DNA of 64,000 nucleotides from JANWXD01 sp037446115 (GTDB lineage: Bacteria; Acidobacteriota; Terriglobia; Bryobacterales; Bryobacteraceae): positions 124,001-188,000 of the forward strand of contig JBBIJF010000002.1 of the NCBI GenBank assembly GCA_037446115.1, written 5' to 3'. The position numbers and the translations under genes are program-made. Of the stretch, positions 8,795-17,662 are shown in pieces (position 1 is the first letter of the stretch; every line of letters begins with the position of its first letter). The notes beneath the pieces were generated by a model, which had not been told where the DNA came from, did no database searches, and worked only from the letters and a program-made list of their open reading frames with translations.

Positions 8795-8813
8795 CTGAGA
8801 ATCATTCTCAGTT
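8793..8813. promoter_or_regulatory. Fur/PerR-type operator, perfect 10-1-10 palindrome
   Basis: AACTGAGAAT-C-ATTCTCAGTT is a perfect inverted repeat with a one-base centre. Its core TGAGAATCATTCTCA fits the 7-1-7 Fur consensus (TGATAATnATTATCA) closely. It overlaps two bases of the peroxidase -35 hexamer and ends inside the stop codon of the next gene upstream (8813-9856). Fur or PerR binding is inferred from sequence similarity. Confidence 0.7.
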
Positions 8814-9856
8814 TAGCCGGGCACCACCCGGTAATGGAGGAAGTCCTTGGTCGCGCCGCGGTTCAGCCGGCGAAACAGCTTGAAGTGATCCGTCCGGCCG
8901 GGAGTGATCACCTCTCCGAAGTGAATCAGGGCTCCGGCCAGATCTTGAAGAGGATTGCCCAGGTCCAGATCCACGTCAGCGAAAACCCCTTCTGCGGTGC
9001 CGGCGTCGCGCGGCACCGCCACGACCGCCTGTAAGGAAGGCCGCCCTTCCTGGCGGAAGCTGTGCAGGATGAACTGCTCCGTGCCGATCCCGGCCCGCGA
9101 AAGCACCCGGAAGTGGACCTGTGCGCTCGGCGTGCCCTCTGCGTAGAACGGTTTGGCCGGATCCCGCACCAGCCGCTCGAGCACGTCATAAAACTCCCGG
9201 TCCGCACGGGCGGCAATCCGGTCCGTATCGGCGAAAAACACGCTCCGGACGGTGCGCAGCAGCGGCCGTCTCGGGGTCGGGGCCGGGGTGGCGCGGAGTT
9301 TTGCCAGCAGATTCAGCAGGCACGCCTTGCGCCGTGCACGCACCGTGGGAGCCTCGAGCCAAGCCGCGCATGGCTGGCCATCCAAAACCGAGTCCGGATC
9401 CAGCAGTACACGGGCAATTTCCGGATCGAAAGATGCGACAGGTCCTGTAAGTTCAATCCGCCTGGGATCCGGCCGTATCTGTACCTCCACGCGGGTTTCT
9501 TCGCCTTCCCGGATCTCGACCGTCACGGGCATGTCCGGCGTCACGAGATCCGCGATGCTGAGCTGAACGCGCACGGCGCCGCTCGGCAGCGCCTCCGGAT
9601 CCTTCCCCTCAAGCACGAGATCGCCTGCGTCCAGACGCAGGTTGGCCCGGAAGGTGCCGAGCGGCCAGTCCCGCAACTGGGCCACGCGGCGCATGCGGTA
9701 TTCCATGACGGGATTGGCGGCCCAGAACTGGAGAGTCAGTCCGCGCGGCAGTGCATCGGTTTCCCCCTCAAGCGTCACACCTTCCTGCGGATCCAGGCGC
9801 AGAATCGGCAACCGCCGCCCGTTTTCGACGAGCTGGAAGCGGACACGTTCGTGCAC
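8813..9856 (-). CDS. Unknown protein translationally coupled to a GMC oxidoreductase
   Basis: A 347-aa protein of no family I recognise. There is no signal peptide or membrane helix. The first 150 residues look beta-rich with alternating short strands (for example RLPILRLDPQEGVTLEGE). The middle has a basic segment (RARRKACLLNLLAKLR), and the C-terminal 150 residues look alpha/beta. The GTG start at 9856 is one base after the TGA of the GMC oxidoreductase, so the two are almost certainly translated from one mRNA. That suggests an accessory, chaperone or substrate-delivery role, but nothing in the sequence proves it. Its stop codon overlaps the Fur-type palindrome of the next operon. Confidence 0.8.
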   Translation of the reverse strand: MHERVRFQLVENGRRLPILRLDPQEGVTLEGETDALPRGLTLQFWAANPVMEYRMRRVAQLRDWPLGTFRANLRLDAGDLVLEGKDPEALPSGAVRVQLSIADLVTPDMPVTVEIREGEETRVEVQIRPDPRRIELTGPVASFDPEIARVLLDPDSVLDGQPCAAWLEAPTVRARRKACLLNLLAKLRATPAPTPRRPLLRTVRSVFFADTDRIAARADREFYDVLERLVRDPAKPFYAEGTPSAQVHFRVLSRAGIGTEQFILHSFRQEGRPSLQAVVAVPRDAGTAEGVFADVDLDLGNPLQDLAGALIHFGEVITPGRTDHFKLFRRLNRGATKDFLHYRVVPG

Positions 9857-9857
9857 G

Positions 9858-11453
9858 TCAACGGCCCTCTTCGATCATCAGCTTTGCCAGGCGCTCGGCC
9901 AGAGCCGCGATCGTCTTGGAGGGGTTGGCGCCGATGGCCTCCGGAATGATGCTGCCGTCGGCGACATACAGATTGCGGCACCCGAATACTTCACCCCGGT
10001 GGTCCACGACACCGCGCGTGGGGTCGGTGGCCATGTTACAGCCGCCGAGGGGATGCACGGTAACCAGATCACGCGCCAGCGTCCAGGTGAGCGGCACGAA
10101 GGGTGCCCCGGCGGTGGCCCGCGCCAGGCGCTTGTGCATTTCGATCAAGGCGTTGAAGGCCGGCTCGGATGCCGTCACATCCCAGTCGAGGTGGAGGCGG
10201 TGCTCGCCGAACAACCACCATCGCCGGCGCAGGCGCAGCCTGCCATTGGCTGCGTCCCGGGCATTGCCGAACCACGGCATGGCGGTACGCAGCGGATCGC
10301 CCTGACTTAACAGGAAGCGCAGCGACTCAACAAAGGCGCGGGCACGGGAACCCTCCGGGCTTTCCGCCGCTTTGGACGTCAGGAAATTTCTCACCAGGTC
10401 CGGGAAGCCGCCGTCCTCGATGATAAAGTGATGGCGGCCGTCCAGGCTGCGCTCGCCCAGGAAATCAATCGCCGCAGTAATGGTTGGACCGACGGTGGGG
10501 CGCGCATCACGGCCGGCGTGGAAAGCCGGCGTCAGAAAATTGCCGTTCGAACTCCAGTTTTCGCCCACGCGACTGCTGATGGCGGGCAGGGTGCGGAACT
10601 GGTTCCGGCAGCGCAACAACAGTTCGGTGGAGCCCAGGGAGCCCGCGGCCAGGACGACGATGCGTCCCGTCACGCTTCCCGGAATGCGAGTTCCGCCTTC
10701 CAGGCGGTCGTAAGAAACCCGGTATCCTTCCGGTGCAGTCTCCAGGCGTGTGACCAGGTGCAGCGGGCGGAATTCGGCCCCGTGGCGCTCGGCCGTCGGG
10801 ATGTAGTTCAGGTCCAGCGTATTCTTCGCGCGGGCTTCGCAGCCGATCACGCAGTTGCCCAGATGCACGCACGTACCTTGCTGCTGGCCGTGCGCGTTGA
10901 GGAAACGGCGCGAGTGCTGCAGGTTGTGCGGATCCGGCAGGCCGTAGTGCCAGTTCTCGTCGAAGGCCACCGCCAGCGGCAGAGTGCGGAAACGGTCTGC
11001 GTATCCGGTTGCCTGCGCCGCATCTTGCATGAGGCGGGTACGCTCGGTCCACTGATTGGCCGGGATTTCGCGGATGGCCAGCATCTGGCCGACGCGCTCG
11101 TAATAGGGCCGGAGCTCCTGGTAGGTGATCTCGGGCGGCCAGCCGGCTGCGAACAACTCCGGCTTGGCTTCAATGGAGACGTTGGCGTAAATCAACGAAC
11201 CACCGCCGACGCCGGCGCCGAGGACAATGGTCATGTTGGGAAACACGCGAAGGTCAATCCAGCCGTTGCGCTTCTCCGGAGAGGAAGCGTCGAAGATCCA
11301 TGCGTCGTCCGGACGGCGCGGGTAGTCCTCGGGCCGCCAGCGCCGCCCCCGCTCGAGCACGAGCACGCGATAGCCCGCCTCCGCCAGCCGGCACGCAACC
11401 ACCGATCCCCCGAAGCCGCTGCCGACAACAACCGCATCGAAATCCGCCGCCAT
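9858..11453 (-). CDS. GMC family FAD-dependent oxidoreductase (cholesterol oxidase-like)
   Basis: A 531-aa flavoprotein of the glucose-methanol-choline superfamily, closest in motif layout to cholesterol oxidase-like members. The Rossmann FAD loop VVGSGFGGSVVA is at about residues 9-20. The signature LGAGVGGGSLIYANV follows near 85-100, then a Cys-containing segment NCVIGCEARAKNTLDL near 200. The C-terminal active-site segment is HPLGGCNMA plus NLYVADGS. I start it at ATG 11453, preceded by GGGAGGGG, rather than at a start 29 codons upstream with no ribosome site. Substrate is unknown. No Tat signal is seen, so it is probably cytoplasmic. It is coupled to the unknown gene at 8813-9856. Confidence 0.9.
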   Translation of the reverse strand: MAADFDAVVVGSGFGGSVVACRLAEAGYRVLVLERGRRWRPEDYPRRPDDAWIFDASSPEKRNGWIDLRVFPNMTIVLGAGVGGGSLIYANVSIEAKPELFAAGWPPEITYQELRPYYERVGQMLAIREIPANQWTERTRLMQDAAQATGYADRFRTLPLAVAFDENWHYGLPDPHNLQHSRRFLNAHGQQQGTCVHLGNCVIGCEARAKNTLDLNYIPTAERHGAEFRPLHLVTRLETAPEGYRVSYDRLEGGTRIPGSVTGRIVVLAAGSLGSTELLLRCRNQFRTLPAISSRVGENWSSNGNFLTPAFHAGRDARPTVGPTITAAIDFLGERSLDGRHHFIIEDGGFPDLVRNFLTSKAAESPEGSRARAFVESLRFLLSQGDPLRTAMPWFGNARDAANGRLRLRRRWWLFGEHRLHLDWDVTASEPAFNALIEMHKRLARATAGAPFVPLTWTLARDLVTVHPLGGCNMATDPTRGVVDHRGEVFGCRNLYVADGSIIPEAIGANPSKTIAALAERLAKLMIEEGR

Positions 11454-11596
11454 GAGCCCCTCCCGGCGGGCGCAATGCTTGCGTCCGCCTTCCCGGTCAC
11501 TGTACGCCGAAATGCGGGAAAACACAAGCGCCGGGTGCATCCCTGCTTTGCCTGCACGCGCACCCGTGCAAAACGAAGTTCCAGACTACCCGACGG

Positions 11597-14500
11597 TTAC
11601 CACTCCAGGCGGACGCCCATGCGGAAGGCTCGCGGCCCGGGCTGATCACCCGTAGAGGCGCCGTTCACGCCTCCGACACCACTGATGACCCCCACCTGCG
11701 CTGTCGAAGAGATGTTGGTGGCCGGGTTACTCCAGTTCGGATGGTTGAAGACGTTCGTCGCCGTCAATTCCCAGCGCAGCCGCGGCGCCCGCTCCCCGAA
11801 ATCGAAGTTCTTGATCAGACCCATGTGCCAGACATTGACCCAGGGGCCTTTGATGACGCCTTTTGCCGAGGAGCCGAACCGGCCAAGAGGCGGTGGCGCA
11901 AACGCGGAAGCATCGAACCAGCGGCTCACGGTTCGTTGCTCCTTGGGCAGATTGGGATCGCGAAGCAGGTCCGGCCGGATGGTGACGTTAGCGGGCGTGC
12001 GGCTGGTGGTGAACGCAGTTCCCGTCGGATCCGGCCCCGTCCACAAGGGCGTGAGGAACTGCCCTGAGTAGTAGCTGTAGATGCCGCTCAACTCCCAGCC
12101 GCCGACGGCCAGATCGAGCGCCCGACCGGCGCCCCCGAGGAATTTCTTGCCCTTGCCGAAGGGCAATTGGTAGATCCAGTTCGCCGTGACACGGTGCGTG
12201 GGGATATCCAGGGCCACCGCCCGCTCCCGCCGGCGGTCGAACGGATTCTCCGCCGACTCGCCGCGGTTCAGATCGCCGATGTCCCGCGCCCAGACCCAGG
12301 AAGCCTGGTAGTAAAGCCCGTTGGACATCTTGCGCTCGGCTTCCACCGTAAAGCCGTGGTACTGATGACCGGCTCCGTTCGTGAAATAGCTGATGCCCGG
12401 GTAGCGTGGGAACGGCCGGGGTTTGTCCACAAACGAGCGACTGTCGGGAACCGGCGCATTATAGTTGTAACTCCAGTCGCCCTGGCGCGTGTTTGTCCCG
12501 ATATAAGAAAGGCGGAATCCTGTCTCCCACCGGCTATGTTCGATCGTGACATTCCATTGCATGCTGTAAGGCATGCGCAGGTCCGGATTCACAGCCGCCG
12601 GCAACCCCACGGTGCTCGGTCCGCCCGTGCTCGCAGCCGGGAAGACACGCGGCAGGATCACGTCCGGATTCGGAGTGGGATTCGTGTAACTGGGCTCGTT
12701 GATGACATAGGGAATGCCGCCGTGGCTGATGTTACGTGGTACGACGTCATAGAAGATCCCGAAGCCCGTGCGGAAAACCGTCCGCTCGCCCCACGGCCTC
12801 CACGCCAGCCCGATGCGGGGCGCAAAGTTGTTGCGGTCGCTCCGGATCAGCGTCTGATCCGGTAGTCCCGCCTGGCGGGCCGTCATCACCTCGACATATC
12901 CGGTCGGCATGAGGGGGCTCACCAGATTGGAAGAGCCGTTGGGAATAATGATTTTCCCCGTACCGATGTCAAACAGGGACGCCCGGCCGTGCTCCTCGAT
13001 CCACACCGGGTGGTACTCATACCGAATCCCCAAATTGACCGTCAATCGCGGATTTAGCTTCCAGTCGTCCTGGAAGAAGAAGTCATACTGCCAGCGCAGC
13101 CGGTCCACGACGACGAAGGGAAACGCCCGCGCCACGGTGGTGGGAATCCCCAGCAGAAAGTCCGCGTACGGAAAGCCGGTGAACCGGTTGGAAAAAGTGG
13201 CGCTGCCAAACAGGTTCGCATTCGCCTGGCCGTCGTCCCATTCGACGCGCGTAAGGTTGAAGCCCGCCTTGAAGTTATGTTTCCCTCGAAACCAGCTTAA
13301 ATGTTCTTGAAATTCCTGGAGAAAGTTGCGAAAACCCGGCCTCCGGTAATCTACTTGGGTGATCGGCGTCAGCCCGAGACCCGACCAGTTAACCTTGAAA
13401 ATCCCGCTCACATCCGGCAGGTTCGGCACTAGTCCGACCAGCCCGAGGTCGCGTACGACTTCATTGCCCTTCAGCGGTCCTTCGATCGGGTTGTTGTTCA
13501 GCGCCATCCCATATCGAAACTCGTTCAACAACGTGGGACTGAAGGTGTGGGTCCACGAGGCGGTGACAGCACGGTTGTCCCTCCGCTGGAAGCGGCGGCC
13601 GATGGTGGGGAGATTCCCTTCGTACGGCCGGTTGTAAAGTCGCTGGAACGTGAAGCGCCCGAAGACCGAATCGCGGCTGGAGACCTTGTGGTCCCCTCGC
13701 ACCGTGATGTAGGTCGAAGGGTCCCGGGGCCGGATTTTGTTCTCCCGGTAGTTCTGACTCACAAGCACGTTGGGATCGCCGAAGTTGGGTAAAGGATAAA
13801 AGCGGTCCTGAATTTTCTTGGCCACGCTATTGATCCGATCCGCCGGGATGCGGTTGCCAGGGAAGGGCTGCCCCGTCGTGGGATCCCGAACCACGGCCGT
13901 CAGCCGGGAAAAATCTCCGGCACGCCAGGCTTCCAGCGGAACCGTGGGATTGAGAATGTCCGTCACCGGACTGCCGCGGGAGGTCTCGAACGAGAAGAAA
14001 AAAAACGTACGGTCCTTGCCGTGGTAGAGTTTCGGCAGGAAAACGGGGCCGCCGACGCTGCCGCCTGGCGTGTGCCCGATCCCGGTTCCTCGGGCCAGGG
14101 CAAACGGATTCCGGGCCCGGAACCAGGGCGTGGAGTAATAGTCGAAAACGTTGCCGTGGAGCTCGTTCGTCCCCGACTTGGAGATCATGGTGACCTGGCC
14201 GATGGTGCCGAATTCGGCCGTGTTGTTGGACATGTCAATCTTGATCTCTTGGAAGGATTCAATGTAGTTGGCAAGCGGCCCGATCTGCGTTTCGTCCACA
14301 CCGTCGCTCATCGTGGTACCGTCAATGGCCCAGTGCGACTGATTGCCGCGGCTCCCGGCAAACCGGATGGTGGAGGAGCCTCCGCCGGCCTGGAGCACGT
14401 TCGGCGAGAGGGCAAGAAACGCCCAGATACCCCGCGTGTTCAACGGAATGGACTTCAGCAGGTCCGCAGTCTTCGTGTCGGAGATGCGTGCCGTCTCCGT

Positions 14501-14884
14501 CTCGATGAGTGTGGCGCCGGCCGTAACCTCGATGCGTGTCTCCACAGTGCCTACTTCCAAACGAATGTCCAGGCGCCGGTAGTCGCGGGCTTCGAGCACG
14601 ACGTCTTGAGCCACGAACTCCTGAAAGCCGGGGCCGCGGGCCGTCACCACATACTTGCCCTCGCGGAGTTGCGCCAGCGTGTAAATCCCCGCTTCGTTCG
14701 ACACCGTCGAAGACTCGATCCCCGTGGCCTGGTGCTTTGCCCGAATTGTGACGTGGGGTACCGCAGCGCCTGTGGGATCGGTGACGGTTCCCGTAATCGT
14801 GGCAAAGGTCGTTTGAGCCGAGGCCGTTCCCGCCAACACCAGGGACCAGCAAAGGACAAACCGACACACCATCGGCCCATGCAT
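11597..14884 (-). CDS. TonB-dependent receptor with N-terminal carboxypeptidase-regulatory domain (Oar-like)
   Basis: A 1095-aa outer-membrane protein. A signal peptide covers about residues 1-23 (cleavage after TASA). A CarboxypepD_reg-like beta-sandwich follows at about 25-115 (ATITGTVTDPTGAAVPHVTI), then a plug-like region to about 230 and a long beta-barrel rich in aromatic strand ends, finishing FRMGVRLEW. This architecture is hugely expanded in Acidobacteriota, where it is thought to import or bind glycans and other large ligands. No TonB box can be pinned down. It has its own promoter and a strong GGGAGG ribosome site 6 nt before the ATG. The ligand cannot be predicted. Confidence 0.92.
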   Translation of the reverse strand: MHGPMVCRFVLCWSLVLAGTASAQTTFATITGTVTDPTGAAVPHVTIRAKHQATGIESSTVSNEAGIYTLAQLREGKYVVTARGPGFQEFVAQDVVLEARDYRRLDIRLEVGTVETRIEVTAGATLIETETARISDTKTADLLKSIPLNTRGIWAFLALSPNVLQAGGGSSTIRFAGSRGNQSHWAIDGTTMSDGVDETQIGPLANYIESFQEIKIDMSNNTAEFGTIGQVTMISKSGTNELHGNVFDYYSTPWFRARNPFALARGTGIGHTPGGSVGGPVFLPKLYHGKDRTFFFFSFETSRGSPVTDILNPTVPLEAWRAGDFSRLTAVVRDPTTGQPFPGNRIPADRINSVAKKIQDRFYPLPNFGDPNVLVSQNYRENKIRPRDPSTYITVRGDHKVSSRDSVFGRFTFQRLYNRPYEGNLPTIGRRFQRRDNRAVTASWTHTFSPTLLNEFRYGMALNNNPIEGPLKGNEVVRDLGLVGLVPNLPDVSGIFKVNWSGLGLTPITQVDYRRPGFRNFLQEFQEHLSWFRGKHNFKAGFNLTRVEWDDGQANANLFGSATFSNRFTGFPYADFLLGIPTTVARAFPFVVVDRLRWQYDFFFQDDWKLNPRLTVNLGIRYEYHPVWIEEHGRASLFDIGTGKIIIPNGSSNLVSPLMPTGYVEVMTARQAGLPDQTLIRSDRNNFAPRIGLAWRPWGERTVFRTGFGIFYDVVPRNISHGGIPYVINEPSYTNPTPNPDVILPRVFPAASTGGPSTVGLPAAVNPDLRMPYSMQWNVTIEHSRWETGFRLSYIGTNTRQGDWSYNYNAPVPDSRSFVDKPRPFPRYPGISYFTNGAGHQYHGFTVEAERKMSNGLYYQASWVWARDIGDLNRGESAENPFDRRRERAVALDIPTHRVTANWIYQLPFGKGKKFLGGAGRALDLAVGGWELSGIYSYYSGQFLTPLWTGPDPTGTAFTTSRTPANVTIRPDLLRDPNLPKEQRTVSRWFDASAFAPPPLGRFGSSAKGVIKGPWVNVWHMGLIKNFDFGERAPRLRWELTATNVFNHPNWSNPATNISSTAQVGVISGVGGVNGASTGDQPGPRAFRMGVRLEW

Positions 14885-14905
14885 GGCTAACCTCCCATTG
14901 GCAAC

Positions 14906-14934
14906 AATCTAACCTAGAATCGAGGCGCGGTCAA
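14906..14934 (-). promoter_or_regulatory. Sigma-70 promoter of the TonB-dependent receptor
   Basis: On the minus strand TTGACC (14929-14934) and TAGATT (14906-14911) are separated by exactly 17 nt. The predicted transcript start near 14899 gives a short leader that holds the GGGAGG ribosome site (14891-14896). Confidence 0.65.
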
Positions 14935-14960
14935 TCATTTTCCGGGCCGGAGTACGTCCC

Positions 14961-15593
14961 GTGCGCCACCGGCTGGCTCATGGCTGGGATCTTGAAGACC
15001 GGGCCGGTCTCGGCCCGGAGCTGATCGGCCGGTTCCTGCGACCGGCGGTCCGGGCGGTCCCTTCCGCCGTGGCCCGCCGGCTGGGACCTTGCCGGATCAT
15101 CATCCTGCCATCCCTCGGCGCTTCCGTTCGTTCACGCTGGACCCGAGCGCCGGGGGAGCTGGAAGTTTCCCTTGCGGCGGAAGGCTCGCAGCCCCACGAG
15201 TTGGCCCTGGAGTTGCTGCTGTGCGTGGGGCAGGTGCTGTGGGAAATTTCGCCCCAGGAGCACCCGGGCTGGCTTGCGCTGCTCAATGAGGAGTTCACTG
15301 AGGGCATTGCCGGAGAGATTGACCAGGACGTCCTCGCGCTGAAACGGGCTCTGCTGTCGCGTCCCTATGCGGCCCGGAGCCTGCGCTGGACCCGGCGCTA
15401 CGCCGCGGCTGCTTTCGCGGCGACGGTGGCCGAGTACATCCACGCCCTCTGGCACGACGTGACCGTGCGGGAAGGCCCCGAACACCTGCCCGCCGCCGCG
15501 CTGCTCCGGCGTCTGAAGTTCCTGGCCCGCCGCTACCCGCCGGACCGGGGTCACCGACTTTTTCCGCCAGAACGCTCGCGCCCCAGCAGGTGA
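14961..15593 (+). CDS. Hypothetical protein
   Basis: A 210-aa, Arg- and Leu-rich soluble protein of unknown family. The middle (SPQEHPGWLALLNEEFTEG) and the C-terminal half are predicted mostly helical, with no signal peptide, membrane helix or catalytic motif. The frame opens with GTG at 14961 and has only a weak upstream GGAG (14949-14952), so an internal start is possible. It stands alone between the divergent TonB-dependent receptor and citrate synthase. High coding bias and length make it likely real; function unknown. Confidence 0.6.
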   Translation: MRHRLAHGWDLEDRAGLGPELIGRFLRPAVRAVPSAVARRLGPCRIIILPSLGASVRSRWTRAPGELEVSLAAEGSQPHELALELLLCVGQVLWEISPQEHPGWLALLNEEFTEGIAGEIDQDVLALKRALLSRPYAARSLRWTRRYAAAAFAATVAEYIHALWHDVTVREGPEHLPAAALLRRLKFLARRYPPDRGHRLFPPERSRPSR

Positions 15594-15728
15594 GTGAAAA
15601 TCCGCGGCGGCCCTCGTATCCTGAAACAATGAAGCCTCGCTTTTCCGGTCCCAGAGGGATGGAACCGGACGTGCTACGCGTTCGCAAGCGGGTTGGTGTT
15701 GCCGCCCGCGCAAAAGGAACGAGCTGAC

Positions 15729-17042
15729 ATGTCGGAACCCACACTCACCATCACCGATAACCGAACCGGCCAGTCCTATACGATCCCCCTGTTCAAAGGC
15801 GCCGTTCGCGCCATGGATCTGCGCCAGATCAAAACCTCGCCCGAAGATTTCGGGCTGATGAGCTACGATCCGGCTTTCATGAACACCGCCTCCTGCCAGA
15901 GCGCCATCACCTTCATTGACGGCGACAAGGGGATCCTGCGCTATCGCGGCTATCCGATCGAGGAACTCGCCGAGAACTGTACCTTTCTCGAAGTGGCCTA
16001 CCTGCTGATTTTCGGCGAACTGCCCACCGCGAGCCAGCTTCAGGACTGGGTGCGGCAGATCACGCTGCACACCATGATCCACGAGAACATCAAGAAGTTC
16101 ATGGACGGATTCCATTACGACGCGCACCCGATGGGGATGATGGTGAGCACCGTGGCCGCCCTGTCCACCTTTTACCCCGAGGCCAAGAATATCCGCGATC
16201 CGGAAGTGCGACACGTACAGATCCTGCGCCTGCTCGGCAAGATGCCCACGATCGCCGCCTACTGCTACCGCCACAGCCTCGGCCTGCCGTATGTGTATCC
16301 CGACAACTCGCTGGGCTACACGGAAAACTTCATGAACATGCTTTGGAAAATGCCGGCTGAGCCGAAATATCAGCCGAATGCGGTGCTGGCCCGGGCGCTG
16401 GACATTCTCTTCATCCTCCACGCGGACCACGAGCAGAACTGCAGCACCAACGCCATGCGGTCCGTCGGCAGTTCCCAGGCGGATCCGTTTGTGACGACGG
16501 CCGCCGCCATCGCCGCCCTCTCCGGCCCGCTCCACGGCGGCGCCAATGAAGCCGTGCTGCGCATGCTGGATGAAATCGGAACCCGGGAGAACATCCCCGC
16601 CTTTATCGAACAGGTCAAGGCCGGCCGGCGTCGCCTCATGGGTTTCGGCCACCGCGTCTACAAAAACTACGACCCGCGGGCCCGCATCATCAAACAGACC
16701 GCGGATCGCGTCTTCGAAGTGACCGGACGGAACCCCAAGCTGGACATTGCGCTCGAGCTGGAGCGGATTGCCCTCGAAGACGAATACTTCGTCTCCCGCA
16801 GGCTGTATCCCAACGTGGACTTTTACTCGGGGATCATCTACCAGGCCATGGGGTTCACCCCGGACATGTTCACGGTGCTGTTTGCCATTCCCCGCACGGC
16901 CGGCTGGCTGGCGCAGTGGCAGGAGATGCTCCAGGATCCCGAGCAGAAGATTGCGCGGCCGCGGCAGATCTACACCGGCCACGCAAAGCGGCCATTCGTG
17001 CGCCCGCCCGAGCGCGGGGCCGCCCTGGCTACGCCGTCGTAA
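15729..17042 (+). CDS. gltA: Citrate synthase
   Basis: A 437-aa type II (hexameric-type) citrate synthase that condenses oxaloacetate and acetyl-CoA. The catalytic residues are all present: His269 in GPLHGGANE, His308 in GFGHRVYKNYDPRA, and Asp364 in NVDFYSG. These correspond closely to E. coli His264, His305 and Asp362. I chose the ATG at 15729, preceded by AAAAGGAA, over an in-frame start 12 codons upstream. It faces the korDABC operon, which acts two steps further along the TCA cycle. Confidence 0.96.
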   Translation: MSEPTLTITDNRTGQSYTIPLFKGAVRAMDLRQIKTSPEDFGLMSYDPAFMNTASCQSAITFIDGDKGILRYRGYPIEELAENCTFLEVAYLLIFGELPTASQLQDWVRQITLHTMIHENIKKFMDGFHYDAHPMGMMVSTVAALSTFYPEAKNIRDPEVRHVQILRLLGKMPTIAAYCYRHSLGLPYVYPDNSLGYTENFMNMLWKMPAEPKYQPNAVLARALDILFILHADHEQNCSTNAMRSVGSSQADPFVTTAAAIAALSGPLHGGANEAVLRMLDEIGTRENIPAFIEQVKAGRRRLMGFGHRVYKNYDPRARIIKQTADRVFEVTGRNPKLDIALELERIALEDEYFVSRRLYPNVDFYSGIIYQAMGFTPDMFTVLFAIPRTAGWLAQWQEMLQDPEQKIARPRQIYTGHAKRPFVRPPERGAALATPS

Positions 17043-17065
17043 CGGAAGGCGGCCGCCGCCCTAGC

Positions 17066-17662
17066 TCAGCCGCCCAGCAACTGCGGCAAGAGTTCCGGCT
17101 CGGGCCCCTCCAGCGGAACCGACGCCGTGCCGTATTCATAGCCCTTTTCGAAGGCACGCAAGTTCAGTTCCCGCATGGCAGGTGGAACCGAATCTTCGAC
17201 CGCGCGGCGCAGCGCGTCGGGGTCCAAAAGCTGCGTGACCGCGCCGAAGAACCCGACGACGACCACGTTCATCACCATGCGCCGGCCGAGCTCCTCAGCA
17301 AGGCGCGTTGCCGGCACGCCGTGGACTCGGATTCCCCGGCCGACGTCGCTCAGGTGGACCAGATCCCGCTCCACAATGAGCGTACCGCCGTCTTTGAGCT
17401 CCGGAAGGAACCGCGTGTAGGCTTCCTGTGAGAGCGCCACCAGCACGTCGGTCCGCGTCACATACGGATAGAGGATCGGCGCATCGGATATGACCAGCTG
17501 CGCACTGGAGGATCCGCCCCGGGATTCCGGCCCGAAGGCCTGGGTCATGACTGCATGGCCGCCTGCGTAAATCGAAGCCGCTTTGCCGATGATCGTGGCC
17601 GACAGGATGACGCCCTGCCCGCCGAAGCCAGCGATGCGGACTTCCGTCAGCCGCACAGGCAT
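17066..17662 (-). CDS. korC: 2-oxoacid:ferredoxin oxidoreductase, gamma subunit
   Basis: A 198-aa gamma (POR/KOR gamma) domain subunit. The family opening GFGGQGVILSATIIGKAA is at about residues 12-29, followed by FGPESRGGSSSAQLVISD. It completes the four-subunit enzyme that oxidatively decarboxylates a 2-oxoacid to its acyl-CoA while reducing ferredoxin. Its start lies 16 nt inside the end of the beta gene, so translation is coupled. As last gene of the minus-strand operon it converges with gltA. Confidence 0.93.
   Translation of the reverse strand: MPVRLTEVRIAGFGGQGVILSATIIGKAASIYAGGHAVMTQAFGPESRGGSSSAQLVISDAPILYPYVTRTDVLVALSQEAYTRFLPELKDGGTLIVERDLVHLSDVGRGIRVHGVPATRLAEELGRRMVMNVVVVGFFGAVTQLLDPDALRRAVEDSVPPAMRELNLRAFEKGYEYGTASVPLEGPEPELLPQLLGG

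Noticed and set aside
15132..16982. A 616-codon minus-strand frame opposite citrate synthase
   Set aside because: It is antisense to a clear gltA with all catalytic residues; the composition (His/Gly/Val-rich) is that of a GC-driven shadow.
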